DNA of 64,000 nt from Catonia carolina (lineage: Eukaryota > Arthropoda > Insecta > Hemiptera > Achilidae): contig JAQMRL010000003.1 of assembly GCA_035578175.1 (NCBI GenBank), positions 98,067,969 through 98,131,968 of the forward strand, read 5' to 3'. Numbering within the stretch: position 1 is the first letter of the stretch; every line of letters begins with the position of its first letter. The notes below the pieces were generated by a model. The model worked only from the letters and a program-made list of their open reading frames with translations. It made no database searches and was not told the origin of the DNA. The position numbers were made by a program, and so were the translations under genes. Shown in pieces: positions 19,808-31,320 of this stretch.

Positions 19808-20974
19808 TAAGTTGCAATGTTTTTGCATGCCTTATCGACTATCAAAAGGCGTTTGACCGTGTCAGACATGATCAAATGATGGAGATCCTCAAACAAACTG
19901 GACTGGATGGGAAGGATTTGAAGCTGATCGCCAACTTGTATTGGAATCAGTCGGCAGTGCTGAGAGTGGAAGAAGACCATACAGAACAGGTCGAAATACG
20001 ACGTGGGGTTAGACAGGGCTGTATTCTTTCGCCAATACTTTTCAACGTCTACTCAGAGCACATCTTCAAGGAGGCCATGCAGGATGTGGAAGAGGGTATC
20101 TCAGTGAACGGTGTCAAACTGAATAATCTACGATATGCAGATGACACGATTGTATTCGCTGATACAATAGAGGGACTGCAAAGACTGATGAACAGGATAA
20201 CAGAAGTGAGCGAGAAGTATGGCCTGGACATCAACATCGTGAAAACCAAATTAATGGTAATTGGCAGGGGACCGATAACTGGTGTAGACCTATATATAAA
20301 ACATGCAAGAATTGAGCGTGTAGCATGGTATCCGTATTTGGGCACTATTATCAATGAAGCCTGGGAAAACTCACAAGAGATCAAGTGCCGCATTGGTAAG
20401 GCAAGGAGTGTTTTCAACGCAATGAGTTCGGCGTTTAAGAGTCATGATCTCACTATGGGCACTAAGTTGCGACTCTTGCGGTGTTACGTGTTTTCCGTTC
20501 TTCTGTACGGAGTCTTGGACGTTGACGAGGGCGACCACTACTAAACTTGAAGCCTTCGAACTTTGGGTGTACAGAAGAATGCTGAGGATACCCCATGGTA
20601 TCCTCATGGACCTATCTATCATACAGCTATCTGTATGGACCTATCTGTCCATACAGATAGGGTGACCAACATTGAGGTACTGCGTCGGATGGACAAGGAA
20701 CCAGAGGTAATAAACACCATTAAGTGTCGCAAGTTGCAATACCTCGGTCATATTATGAGGAACTACGGTAGATATGAACTGTTGCAGCGCATCCTGCAGG
20801 GAAGATTGGATGGTAGAAGACAGCCAGGCCGAAGAAGAATATCCTGGCTTGCTAACCTGAGAGACTGGTATGGGAAAAGCTCGGCCCAACTGTTCCGCAT
20901 TGCAGATGACAAGACCAAGATAGCCATGATGACAGCCAGCGTTCGAACCGGACAGGCACGCTAAGAAGAAGAAG
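19808..20974 (+). mobile_element. 5'-truncated LINE with 10-bp target duplication and (GAA)n tail
   Basis: ATATGTGAAT flanks the insertion at 19798-19807 and 20975-20984. The element starts inside the RT domain and ends with TAAGAAGAAGAAG. It belongs to the same broad family as the LINE at 10413-11405 (same motif order and same style of tail) but is clearly a different lineage at the protein level. Confidence 0.85.
19825..20964 (+). pseudogene. LINE reverse transcriptase C-terminal half, disrupted
   Basis: In order: LIDYQKAFDRVRHDQM (RT motif A, with the first catalytic Asp in DYQKAFD), RRGVRQGCILSPILFNVYSE (motif B), LRYADDTIVFAD (motif C, YADD catalytic pair), then the thumb and CRIGKARSVFNAM, LRLLRCYVFSVLLYG. 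Two damages follow. About two bases are lost near 20510, just before the segment SWTL-equivalent, and a 60-bp palindromic insertion lies at about 20597-20658, interrupting RMLRIP//TDRVTNIEVLRRM. The C-terminus RRRISWLANLRDWYGKSSAQ is intact to the stop at 20962. Catalytic residues are kept, but the copy cannot be translated in one piece and lacks the endonuclease. Confidence 0.85.
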
Positions 20975-21060
20975 ATATGTGAATAATAGCAAAAGAAAGT
21001 ATCAAATAGTAACTACTTGAAAAAAGTGTTTTCTCTGTATTGAAATAATACAGCTTTTAA

Positions 21061-24000
21061 CCATGTAATTGTTACAAATTTTTTGTATGAAATTGACAGT
21101 TAAGCATTTTTGTTAAAGCGTCAGTTTGTAATATTGATGATTTATAAAGCCGTGGATTATTATTGTGTAAAAATATATTCTTATTTACTTTTTTAACCCT
21201 AATGCAACATAGGTTGTAGAATGGAAATGTAACATAGATCGGTCTCCTTCATCACATCATGAGATAGTAAATCTCAAGTGACCAAGATATTACAATGAGA
21301 TTGTAATAATTCAAACTATCATAATTATTTTCCTTTGGTTTAACTAAACAACATAATTTGCAACCTAAATAACTTGAAAATGAAATTTATGTTCTGAGTT
21401 TTATACAATAAATTTTTAGATTTAAAATTTTGTGTGTATAATCTAGTCGTAATTTTTTAATAAACATGTTCTTACCATTGATAATTAAGTTCCCTAATCA
21501 TTATCTTATTCCTTGTCTGCATTAATTAATTCATGTCATTTTATTTTCCAGGTCATTTTTTTTTAATCAAAATTTACAGTAACATGAAAAACATTTTTTT
21601 TTTTTAATTAAATTATCAATTAAACTTTAATTATATTTAATTAAATGATGCGATGCAAGAAATTATTGGTATATTAACATTGAATATAAATATTAAACAA
21701 AATTAAATATTAAATGAAATTATGCGACGCAAGAAATTATATGTACAAAAAATTTGAATACAAATTATTACGTTTACAACCATTTTACCCATTTAAAAAG
21801 GTATGTTTAATATTTTTAAAAGTTTGTTATTATTGAATAACCCATTTAAGTCATTACTATAATGCTTTTCACTGATGAACTCTGCTGTTCCATACATTTA
21901 GACCAATTAGAACATTTGCCAGCGTTGTCAGATTGTACAAAAGTATCAGCATGACAAACATTATGCACATATGTGTACTATGAACCATAGTAGTTCGCTC
22001 ATACCTTGCATCTCGTACTGAACATGTCTATTATAGAGCGCGTTTACATGCAATAATTTATAATGTAATCAGCTGGTTGTATGTTCATAGGTTAAAATTA
22101 TTTTTGAAAGACCAAAACAAAAATAGCTGACAAAATAACTATGAGAACAAGTATTGGCAACATTGCTGGCTAGCTGTGAAGTGGGTTATGGTACATTTCC
22201 CAGTTCAGAGCTCATCAACACTGAAAAATAGTAGGGCCTACAGCTCATTAATTAAGATAATTCTAAATGATATCACTATAACAGTCATTTCTGTGATAAT
22301 ATTATACTTATGGGCTTGTTTCATCTAATTCTTTTGATTTTTACATTAATTTAAATAATTTATTACTTTTTTGCCCCCTTACATCATGACTAATGTGTAC
22401 AATCTCTAACCATGTAATTGTTAAAAATGTTTTGTATGAAATTGACAGTTAAGCATTTTTGTTAAAGCGTCAGTTTGTAATATTGATGACTTATAAAGCC
22501 GTGGATTATTATTGTGTAAAATATATTCTTATTTACTTTTTTAACCCTAATGCAACATAGGTTGTAGAACGGAGATGTAACATAGATGGTCTCCTTCATC
22601 ACATCATGAGATAGTAAATCTCAAGTGACCAAGATATTACAATGAGATTGTAATAATTCAACTATCATAATTTTCCTTTGGTTTGACTAAACAACATAAT
22701 TTGCAACCTAAATAACTTGAAAATGAAATTTATGTTCTAAATTTTATACAATAAATTTATAGATTTAAAATTTTGTATTTATAATCTAGTCGTAATTTCG
22801 TAATAAACACGTTCTTACCATTGATAATTAAGTTCCCTAATCATTATCTTATTCCTTGTCTGCATTAATTAATTCATGTCATTTTATTTTTCAGGTCATT
22901 TTTTTTATTCAAAATTTACAGTAACATGAAAAACATTTATTTTTTTTGTTAATTAAATTATCAATGAAACTTTAATTATATTTAATTAAATGATGTGATG
23001 CAAGAAATTATTGGTATATTAACATTGAATAATAAATTAAACAAAATTAAATATTGAATGAAATTATGCGACGCAAGAAATTATATGTACAAAAAATTAG
23101 AATACAAATTATTACGTTTACAACCATTTTACCAATTTAAAAAGGTATGTTTAATATTTTTAAAAGTTTGTTATTAATTGTATAACCCATTTAAGTCATT
23201 ACTTTAATGCTTTTCACTGATGAACTCTGCTGTTCCATACATTTAGACCAATTAGAGCATTTGCCAGCGTTGTCAGATTGTACAAATGTATCAGCCTGAC
23301 AAACATTATGCGCATATGTGTACTATTAACCATAGTAGTTCGCTCATACCTTGCATCTCGTACTGAACATGTCTATTACAGAGCGCGTTTACATGCAATA
23401 ATTTATAATATAATCAGCTGGTTGTATGTTCATAGGTTAAAATTATTTTTGAAAGACCAAAAAATAGCTGACAAATTTTAGCTGACAAAATAACTATGAG
23501 AACAATTTATTGGCAACATTGCTGGCTAGCTGTGAAGTGAGTTAGGGTACATTGCCTAGTTCAGAGCTCATCAACACTGAAAAATAGTATAGCTCATTAA
23601 GATAATTCTGAGTGATATCACTAGAACAGTCATTTCTGTCATAAGATTATACATATGGGCTTGTTTCATCTAATTCTTTTGATTTTTACATTAATTTAAA
23701 TAATTTATTACTTTCTTGCCCCCTTACATCATGACTAATGTGTACAATCTCTAACCATGTAATATTGTTAAAAATTTTTTCTATGAAATTGACAGTTAAG
23801 CATTTTTGTTAAAGCGTCAGTTTGTAATATTAATGACTTATAAAGCCATGGATTATTATTGAGTAAAAATATATTCTTATTTACTTTTTTAACCCTATTA
23901 GGGTTGTAGAACGGAGATGTAACATAGATCGGTCTCCTTCATCACATCATGAGATAGTAAATCTCAAGTGACCAAGATATTACAATGAGATTGTAATAAT

Positions 24001-25028
24001 TCAAACTATCATAATTTTCCTTTGGTTTGACTAAACAACATAATTTGCAACCTAAATAACTTGAAAATGAAAAATTTATGTTCTGAATTTTATACAATAA
24101 ATTTATAGATTTAATGTTTTGGATTTATAATCTAGTCGTAATTTTGTAATAAACATGTTCTTACCATTGATAATTAAGTTCCCTAATCATTATCTTATTC
24201 CTTGTCTGCATTAATTAATTCATGTCATTTTATTTTTCAGGTCATTTTTTTTATTCAAAATTTACAGTAACATGAAAAACATTTTTTTTTTTTTGATAAT
24301 TAAATTATCAATTAAACTTTAATTATATTTAATTAAATGATGCGATGCAAGAAATTATTTGTATATTAACATTGAATATAAATTAAATATTGAATGAAAT
24401 TATGCGACGCAAGAAATTATATGTACAAAAAATTAGAATACAACTTATTGTGTTTACAACCATTTTACCCATTTAAAAAGGTATGTTTAATAATATTTTT
24501 AAAAGTTTGTTATTTTTGAATAACCCATTTAAGTCATTACTATAATGCTTTTCACTGATGAACTTTGCTGTTCCATACATTTAGACCAATTAGAACATTT
24601 GCCAGCGTTGTCAGATTGTACAAATGTATCAGCCTGACAAACATTATGCGCATATGTGTACTATGAACCATAGTAGTTCGCTCATACCTTGCATCTTGTA
24701 CTGAACATGTCTATTATAGAGCGCGTTTACATGCAATAATTTATAATGTAATCAGCTGGTTGTATGTTCATAGGTTAAAATTATTTTTGAAAGACCAAAA
24801 AAAAATAGCTGACAAAATTTATATAACTATGAGAACAAGTATTGGCAACATTGCTGGCCAGCTGTGAAGTGGATAGGGGACATTGCACAGGTTCAGAGCT
24901 CATCAACACTGAAAAATAGTATAGCTCATTAAGATAATTCTGAGTGATATCATTAGAACAGTCATTTCTGTGATAAGATTATACTTATGGGCTTATTGTT
25001 TCATCTAATTCTTTTGATTTTCACATTA
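21061..25028. repeat. Tandem array, three copies of a ~1.35-kb unit
   Basis: Unit starts (CCATGTAAT-TTGTTA) are at 21061, 22410 and about 23755, giving periods of 1349 and 1345 bp. The third copy stops at about 25028 and lacks the last ~90 bp. Within each unit are GTTGTAGA-CGGAGATGTAAC, TGATGCGATGCAAGAAATTA and CATGTCTATTATAGAGCGCG. Copies differ by scattered substitutions and small indels. No conserved open frame runs through the unit. An old relative of one part lies inverted at 36640-37040. Confidence 0.85.
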
Positions 25029-26619
25029 ATAGTAATCCAGAAGATGAATAAATACCAGACCTGACCTGACTGGGAATTAAACCCAGGACCCCTAATCATA
25101 TGATTTATCCAAAAATGTTCACAAAATTTTGCTCAGTTGCACATTTTAAACTTTATATATTTCACGGTCACAATAAAAAAGAAATCCGAACATCACGGGA
25201 GTTGCTGTTTATGTAATAGAGGTGGTTGTTGAAGAGTGTTAAAAATACCTAGACCTCACACAAAATAAAAGAATTTCTTTAAAAAATTGGTTGTGTATAA
25301 AGAAAATCACTGAATAAAGGTGGTCGTTAAAGAGAAATTTGATAATAATTAGATAAGATGTGTAGGCTCATTAGCAAGAGTGAGAAACAAGTTGTCAAAT
25401 TACTGGACAGGCAGGCATTTTAGGTTAGCACATCATTTCACTTGTGTTTGATGTTGATAAATATTCACAAATATGCCTACTACTCAGTACCAAAGAAAAA
25501 TAAGCAGCTGAACAGCTAAAGAAAGTGATCTTTGAGCTCTTTTATGATGAAATGAGGAACAATGTTCTGATAGTGGACCCGCAACATGCTAATTGGCACA
25601 CTGAAGTATTCTTTCCACCATACTTTTTGCATACTTTCTCAAGAATACCAAAATCGTGATTTAAGAAAAATTCATCAATCGCTAGGTAGTCTTTTTCTAC
25701 CGAAGTATCCGTAAATTTGTGGTGACATGCCTAATTACAGAAACCCTTCTAGGGTTGCTAGAGGAATCCGAAGGTTTATAATTTTAGCTAAAATGGACTG
25801 TCTAATAGTTTCGCTTCAGAAAGAATAACACACACACATCATTATAATTAAAACTGTGAGAAGGAAATTATAGTCGGAACCACAGTAATGCAAGCTTACC
25901 TGCAAATATAAGGCTGACAGATTTGTTACGGTACCCAATTCATTACATTAGTCAAAAATGTTTACCCAAACTAAATTGCAACTCTGCTCAATCTTTGTTG
26001 CCGTTTTACTAATTTATCAATCATTTGTAAAAAAACCAGTTTTATGAATTCCATTTTGTTGAAACATTTCCCCAAAAGTAAAACTACAACTACCTTTTGT
26101 TTGTTGCTGTTCTGGTAATTTTTATTTAAATTTGGTAAAAGTTAATAAATATTGATGTTATTTAACAAACATTTCAATAATAACGATGTAAGCTTAGGTT
26201 ATCAATAAAATTAGAATGAAAAATAAAAATTTAAAGTTACATACTACATTATACATTAAAATCACATGAACCTTGCACCATTTATCAGTTACAGTTAGAA
26301 AACAAAAGTAAATTGATACACATTGATTTTATAATTAATTGTTGTGAAAAAGGAGAAAAACAATATCGGTGAGGCAATATTTTTATTGCTTAAACCTCCC
26401 ATAGAACCATAATAGTAAACACTGCTACTGTGTGTGGCAATGACAGCTACTACGTGGAAGCTTGCATTTCTGTGAATCTAGTTATTTTATTCCGTACACC
26501 ACTAAGGTTATTAACAATAATTACAAACTTATGCACTCAAGCAAATTAGAAAAATTCTATTGTAGTTTACAGAACTATTTATTTTATTTTAAATTACAAT
26601 ATTTCTTTATTTTTTTCAG
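25029..26619. other. AT-rich DNA with a SINE-C scrap
   Basis: About 25055-25105 resembles the SINE-C head in minus orientation (CCAGACCTGACCTGACTGGG-AATTAAACCCAGGACCCC). Nothing else is supported before the acceptor at 26619. Confidence 0.4.
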
Positions 26620-26763
26620 GAAGTTTTTGTCAAAAGAAGTAGGAACAGATATACGGAACTGCAGGAGGCAAATAGAATTACTTTGGACAGGAGAGCATTT
26701 AGAACTTGGCTGGATAATTCAAGACTATACGAACACTTAAGGATTATAGACAAATTAGAATAA
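26620..26763 (+). CDS. Candidate terminal exon of an unidentified gene
   Basis: A strong acceptor (T-rich tract, then TTTTTTCAG) ends at 26619. The frame that starts directly after it codes 47 residues: EVFVKRSRNRYTELQEANRI, TLDRRAFRTWLDNSRLYEHL, RIIDKLE, then TAA. An AATAAA overlaps the stop and others follow by 27000. The peptide is charged, probably helical and Arg/Leu-rich, and does not look like a mobile-element product. No upstream exon was identified in the AT-rich DNA to the left. The protein family is not recognised. Two other frames are also open here, so the call rests on the splice site and on the protein-like composition. Confidence 0.45.
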   Translation, partial: EVFVKRSRNRYTELQEANRITLDRRAFRTWLDNSRLYEHLRIIDKLE

Positions 26764-27104
26764 ATAACTTATTTTAAAACAAAGGAAAAATTAGAAGTGT
26801 TTATGATTTGTTATTGGGAACTATACAAGATTAAAAACGTTAATTTTTACTGGTTTTATGACATGTATCAATTTTAATTTGAACAGTAACATCCAGTGAC
26901 CTGTTCATGGTTTGTTTAAATTAACTGTGGCAATTTTTGTTCAAGCTGATTCCTAGATCAATTTATTCTTTATTTTATTATTTAAAATAAAATTTGTAGA
27001 ATCTTTTGGAATTAAAGATTATGTTTAAAAACAGAACCAGAATATAAAATAATTAAAGCTTTTTTATTTGCTTAATTTAAATTTTTTTTAATTTTTTTTT
27101 TATC
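26764..27104. other. Probable 3' flank of the 26620 exon
   Basis: AT-rich, with several AATAAA/AATTAAA motifs. No other feature seen. Confidence 0.35.
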
Positions 27105-27300
27105 CTTAATTTGTGTACGTTGCAATCTGTTCAATTCAAAACAATAAGCAACCCAATGAGATGAGGATGATGTGTAAGACGTGTAGATGAGGTGTAGTCT
27201 TGTACAGACCCAGGCCGACCATTCCTGAGAGAGTATGGTTAATTGAACACCAACCATCAAAGCACACCGGTAACCACTGTCTAGTGTTCAAATCCTAGTG
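27105..27300 (-). repeat. SINE-B, 5'-truncated
   Basis: It reads on the minus strand from about GTTCAAATCC-equivalent sequence near 27290 through the body (ACTCTCTCAGGAATGGTCGG) to TTGCAACGTACACAAATTAA at the 3' end. The tRNA-like head with its palindrome is missing. Confidence 0.75.
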
Positions 27301-27385
27301 TTCCAATACATTTAAAAGTATTTTTCTAAATGAAATTGTTAGGCGTACATCATAATCATGACTGATGTTTTTAGTACTTATAATT

Positions 27386-28366
27386 TAAAAAATCTGGTGT
27401 GAAACACTCACACAACTTTCTCTTGCCAATGCAAATAATTAATAATAAACCTAACATTATTAATAAAATATTAGAAATAAACAAAAACTAACCTCAAAAA
27501 CATAACCTTATTTTAATCATGAGTGAATGACGCAAAATGACAATCGAACTCATGTTCGATTTTGGCTTAAAAATACGGAAAATCACGCTTCCACGCTAAA
27601 CTAGGCTCTGTAGAGAAAAATGCTCTAAACAAAAGTTGTAGATCTTTTAATTTTCTATAAATTTAATTATATACACTTTTGTCGTAAAATGCATACTAAG
27701 ACCGAAATGTTAAAAAAATCGATTTTTCTCACGTTTTCGTGAGAAAAAAAAACAGAAAATCGCAAATTACCGCTAAACTAAGCGTTATACAAAAAAATGT
27801 TTGAAATAAAAGTTGTAGAATTTTACATTCTCTACAACTTTTATTATGTAACGTTTTGCGCTAAAATGCATATTAAAGCCGCAATCTTAAAAAGAAAATG
27901 TTTTTACGTAAAAACAGCCTCACGCAGAATTTCAGCAAACATGGCGCCTACCCTATATTGTAGAGCATAAAAAATGTAGTAAACCAGGCGATTTTTAAAA
28001 AAATCGTAGGACTAGTTTTTGAGAAAATCGCAAAAAAGTGAAAAATTATACGAATAAACTACTACTTCCGATTGACCGATTTTGATGAAAATGTTCGTGT
28101 CGGGTCCGGTAGTGATATGTAACTTAAGTTTCAAGTTCGTACGATGTTCCGTTCTTGAGATATTCTGTTCACACACACACACGCGCACACACACACACAC
28201 ACACACACACGCACGCACGCACGCACACAGACCAATCGCTAAAAACATGTTTTTTGGGTTCAGGGGGTCTGAAAACGTATAGATCCGGTGAAAACTCGAT
28301 TTCGAAAAATCGACATGAAAACAATACTTTCCTTCCTATATATTCATATAGGCAAGAGAAAGTAAA
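27386..28366. repeat. Repeat family E, longest copy, unclassified
   Basis: It begins AATCTGGTGTGAAACACTCA, followed by ACTTTCTCTTGCC. It ends with GGCAAGAGAAAGT at 28351-28363, the exact inverse of that 13-mer, so the two form a subterminal inverted repeat about 0.95 kb apart. Related sequence is at 12772-12870 and 48455-49200. The interior has repeating AAAATCG / GTTGTAGA-TTTT modules and no coding frame. It contains the microsatellite at 28171-28230. The junction CTATATATTCATATAGGCAA at about 28336-28355 is the empty counterpart of the Helitron site at 7068/7844. Confidence 0.65.
28171..28230. repeat. (CA)n microsatellite with CG/CACG interruptions
   Basis: Pure CA runs interrupted by GCGC and a short (CACG)n stretch. 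Open frames over it on both strands are artefacts of the repeat. Confidence 0.9.
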
Positions 28367-28368
28367 AA

Positions 28369-28445
28369 AATGCCAGACCTGACTGGGAACCGAACCTCGG
28401 ACACCAGCGTAGAAGCCAGTTGACTGGTCAATATCACAACAGAAG
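28369..28445 (-). repeat. SINE-C head fragment
   Basis: Read on the minus strand: a tRNA-like head with an A-box-like stretch (GACCAGTCAACTGGCTTCTA) and a B box region (GAGGTTCGGTTCCC), ending in GGTCTGGCA. It directly abuts the end of repeat E. Confidence 0.55.
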
Positions 28446-28520
28446 GGATCTCTGTTGAATACTTTCACCCGTTTAGGAAAGTAAAACGAAATGCATCTTG
28501 ATATGGTATTATTCGTAATA

Positions 28521-28692
28521 TTTTTTTCTTTTTGTTTAACGTCCGACTGTTCTGCACTTACTGCTATGCAGATGGTGAAAGATGAAATGATTTTTTGTAA
28601 CGTATGAAAATATGCCGTGCCTGAATGGGATTCGAACCAAAGACCGCATGATGAGAGGCGAGCATGTTACAAACTACGCCAATGCAGCTGGC
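28521..28692 (-). repeat. Full-length SINE-A with target duplication
   Basis: The minus strand carries GCATTGGCGTAGTTTGTAAC, B box TGGTTCGAATCCC, the CATATTTTCATACGTTAC body, and the tail CTGCATAGCAGTAAGTGCAG-AACAGTCGGACGTTAAAC-A. TATTCGTAATA (28510-28520) and TATTCGTGATA (28693-28703) flank it. This copy best shows the A tail that reappears in the chimeric SINE at 31141 and in the first satellite units at 52.7-53.1 kb. Confidence 0.8.
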
Positions 28693-28703
28693 TATTCGTG
28701 ATA

Positions 28704-29802
28704 ATGAACTATAAATTGTTCAAGCCCTCTTCACCTACAGTCTGAACAATAGTGAAAATATCTGATTAAAAAAAACATAATCTACATAATCCCTTAATAT
28801 TTTGACTAAGTTTGATGCGTAGCTGTATAATTTTAAACTGAAGCCAAACAAAACATTTTAATTAAAATTTCATTACAGCAACTCTATTTATGGAACTTAC
28901 CACAAAAATTTAATTGAATGAATCAAATTTTCAACAAATTACAGCGGACAAATTATTTCTTTCCTTTAATTTTTGTGATGCACATTTTCTGTAAAAATTT
29001 CCTTAAGCTTGAAACTGCTATGTTGGAAAAATACATCTTCATAATAAGACAACATCAACCCTATTAGTTTACCCAGAAATATCAAATCAATTATGCTATT
29101 TCACTAAACCTAAAAAAATGTAGTAAATGAAGCAAGTTTCATCAAAAATATTTGTGGTTTTGATCCTTAATTTTCACCATCAATTTTAGATATTTGTGTG
29201 AAATTCAATAATGTAGCAAAAACAAGCTTCATATATTTATTACAGAAAGTAAAAAATAACTTATCTGCTATTTACAATAATTTTCTCAAAATTGACTATA
29301 TTACACTTGAGGTGTTCAGGAAAAAAGTAGTTTCAAGACACTAACAGGATGAATAAAGAATAAACAGTTGTCTTGCTGTAGGGGTCATAACGATAACATG
29401 ACCAAAGAAATTTAGAATGATACAGTAGAATGAACTGGTGAAGAAGAAGATGAAAAAACTGTGGCACAAAAGTTTGTTGTAGGAAAGGACCCTTCACAAA
29501 TGAATGGCTGAAAAGTTGGGAGGTGTAATGTTTAAATTCCAAGGTGTGGAGCGATCTCCTGGAACACAGCTTAATGTAATTTTTAGGGGTTCTGAAAACA
29601 TCTTTTTTTGGTATTGTCTCTTTCTTTTGGGAGCATAATGTTTGAACTCATTTTAAAATACTGTCCCGCAGTAACATTCTCATTTTTTTACAAATAGCCA
29701 GAATTTTTATTTTAAATTGAGACATTTATCCAAAAATTTTCAACTTGTTTTACATCTCAAACATAACAAAAATTAATTGTTCTTCTACTACAAAATATTA
29801 AT
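28704..29802. other. AT-rich DNA without a recognised gene
   Basis: No supported gene or bounded repeat. A minus-strand open frame at 29333-29542 has no recognisable feature. Confidence 0.35.
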
Positions 29803-29826
29803 TTTATGTGTTGATAGATCTGCAAA

Positions 29827-30226
29827 ACTGCCCATAACAGACAGGTGGAGTGTGAAATTGTTCACACTCAATCTGTTCGTTGCAGGGATAAAATAAATAT
29901 GTAGTACTGTTTCTTATCACACGGTCAGCCAATTAAATGACTGAATCACTTAAGAACAGAAGAGGTAGAGATGTAAAAGACACTAATCTGAGTTATCTCC
30001 TCTGAAAGTAATGAATTTTATTATACAGCCAGACCCTGTGGTGAATGAAGTGAAGGTGTCATTTGCAGAGTGGAAAATATGTGCTTTTCAGAGGGCCCGG
30101 CATGCTGATAAGCGTACTTTTCCATTCAGTGAGGAAGGCGATGGTAAACCACCTCACTCCTCGTTTTACTTAGTAAAACCTCTACAGGTTCAAACCAGCC
30201 TTTCGGCTGATGACCTAAACAACAAC
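29827..30226 (+). repeat. Full-length SINE-D with 11-bp target duplication
   Basis: AGATCTGCAAA flanks at 29816-29826 and 30227-30237. The 5' end CTGCCCATAACAGACAGGTG leads into a perfect hairpin GAGTGTGAA-ATTG-TTCACACTC. The body runs to a 3' B-box-like GGTTCAAACC, then CAGCC-TTTCGGCTGATGACC and an (AAC)n tail. An open frame in the body is not conserved in the 4.8-kb copy, so the element is not considered coding. At 400 bp this is the best reference copy for the family. Confidence 0.85.
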
Positions 30227-30332
30227 AGATCTGCAAAGTTCCAACTGGCTGCCTGCAATGGTTTTTGAGAAAAACGGGTCATAAATATGGTTTCATTTTA
30301 ATATATATGTTAGGAATAGGTTCTTCAATTTT

Positions 30333-30386
30333 TTCACACTCCACCTGTCTGTTATGGGCAGTTTTGCAGATCTATCAACACATAAA
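30333..30386 (-). repeat. Inverted copy of the SINE-D 5' end plus its left flank
   Basis: These 54 bases are the exact reverse complement of 29803-29856, which spans 24 bases of host flank (including the target duplication) and the first 30 bases of the SINE. The arms enclose 476 bp. Confidence 0.9.
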
Positions 30387-31140
30387 TGTTCTTCAATGAA
30401 TCTTAGTTAAAGAAGCCAACATAGGTCTAAAACTATATCTAGTCAGTTCGCACACGCATACACACACACATTCTACGAAATCTAATTACTATCTTTTACA
30501 CGGCAGGAGAGAAGAAAAAGGAAAATAAAAAATTTTAAACAAATATTAATTTTTGTAACATATATAAATGTAATAATAATTATTATAATACAATATATTA
30601 TTATGTACAAGTCAATATTTTTGTACACAAATCTAATACAATTCTAAAATTCTATATAATAACAATTAAATAACAAATATCTAAATTTTATTACCTAATG
30701 ATAAATTAACATTCATGCCATAGAACGTTAAATGTACTATGCTACAAACAGTCAAAAAAGATTCAAATTTTTTTATGGGTAATAGTTCAGTTTTGTTCTT
30801 ATAAATATTTTTGTCAAATCTCTAAACTGAAAATTTATGTATATAAATTCATTAACTATCCGGACATCCTGAATTAAATTTTGATATTTCTCATGAACCT
30901 CTAAAATCAAATACAATCGCAATAAATAAATTAGTACAGTAATTCCTAAGTTTGAAATCTTGTGAGCAATATTTACAATACAAAACTAAGCTACAAGACA
31001 GTAAAAAAGGTTTCTGCCATATTTTAAAAGAAACTCATAACTGTAACAGTACGAAAACAATAAATTAAATATTTTTAAATATTACAATATTATGACTCAT
31101 TTGCACCATAATGAAAAATGACTCATTTTTTAATTTTTGT
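30387..31140. other. AT-rich DNA, nothing recognised
   Basis: Low-complexity sequence with a short CA run near 30450-30470. No gene or repeat boundary identified. Confidence 0.35.
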
Positions 31141-31320
31141 TTTTTTTTTTTTTTTTTTTTTGGTTTTATGTCCAGCTGTTTTACACATTAATACTAACGC
31201 AGATGATGAAGGGTGATAGATAACAATGTTGTGAAGAGAAAATACCAGACCTGACTGAGAATTAAACCTGGGAACCCTGACATAGAAGCCAGTTGGACTG
31301 ACCACTACATCATGGGCTAT
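31141..31320 (-). repeat. Chimeric SINE: C-type tRNA head on an A-type tail
   Basis: On the minus strand the head matches SINE-C (ATGATGTAGTGGTCAGTCCA, then GGTTTAATTCTCAGTCAGGT), but the tail matches SINE-A (CATCTGCGTTAGTATTAATG, AACAGCTGGACATAAAACC) and ends in a long A run (T run at 31141-31161 on the plus strand). SINE-C copies at 40.8 and 44.5 kb instead have a tail containing TAAGCCTTGGGCTTGTGCGT. Confidence 0.65.

Noticed and set aside
20049..20417. Minus-strand 122-codon frame
   Set aside because: It is antisense to the reverse transcriptase motifs of the LINE at 19808-20974.
28012..28468. Cys/Val-rich and Thr/His-rich open frames
   Set aside because: They are translations of the (CA)n microsatellite on both strands.
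30011..30268. Open frame inside SINE-D, also open in the 33.7-kb copy
   Set aside because: The copy at 4819-5209 has a stop in the same frame after 16 codons, so the shared frame reflects recent common ancestry rather than coding.
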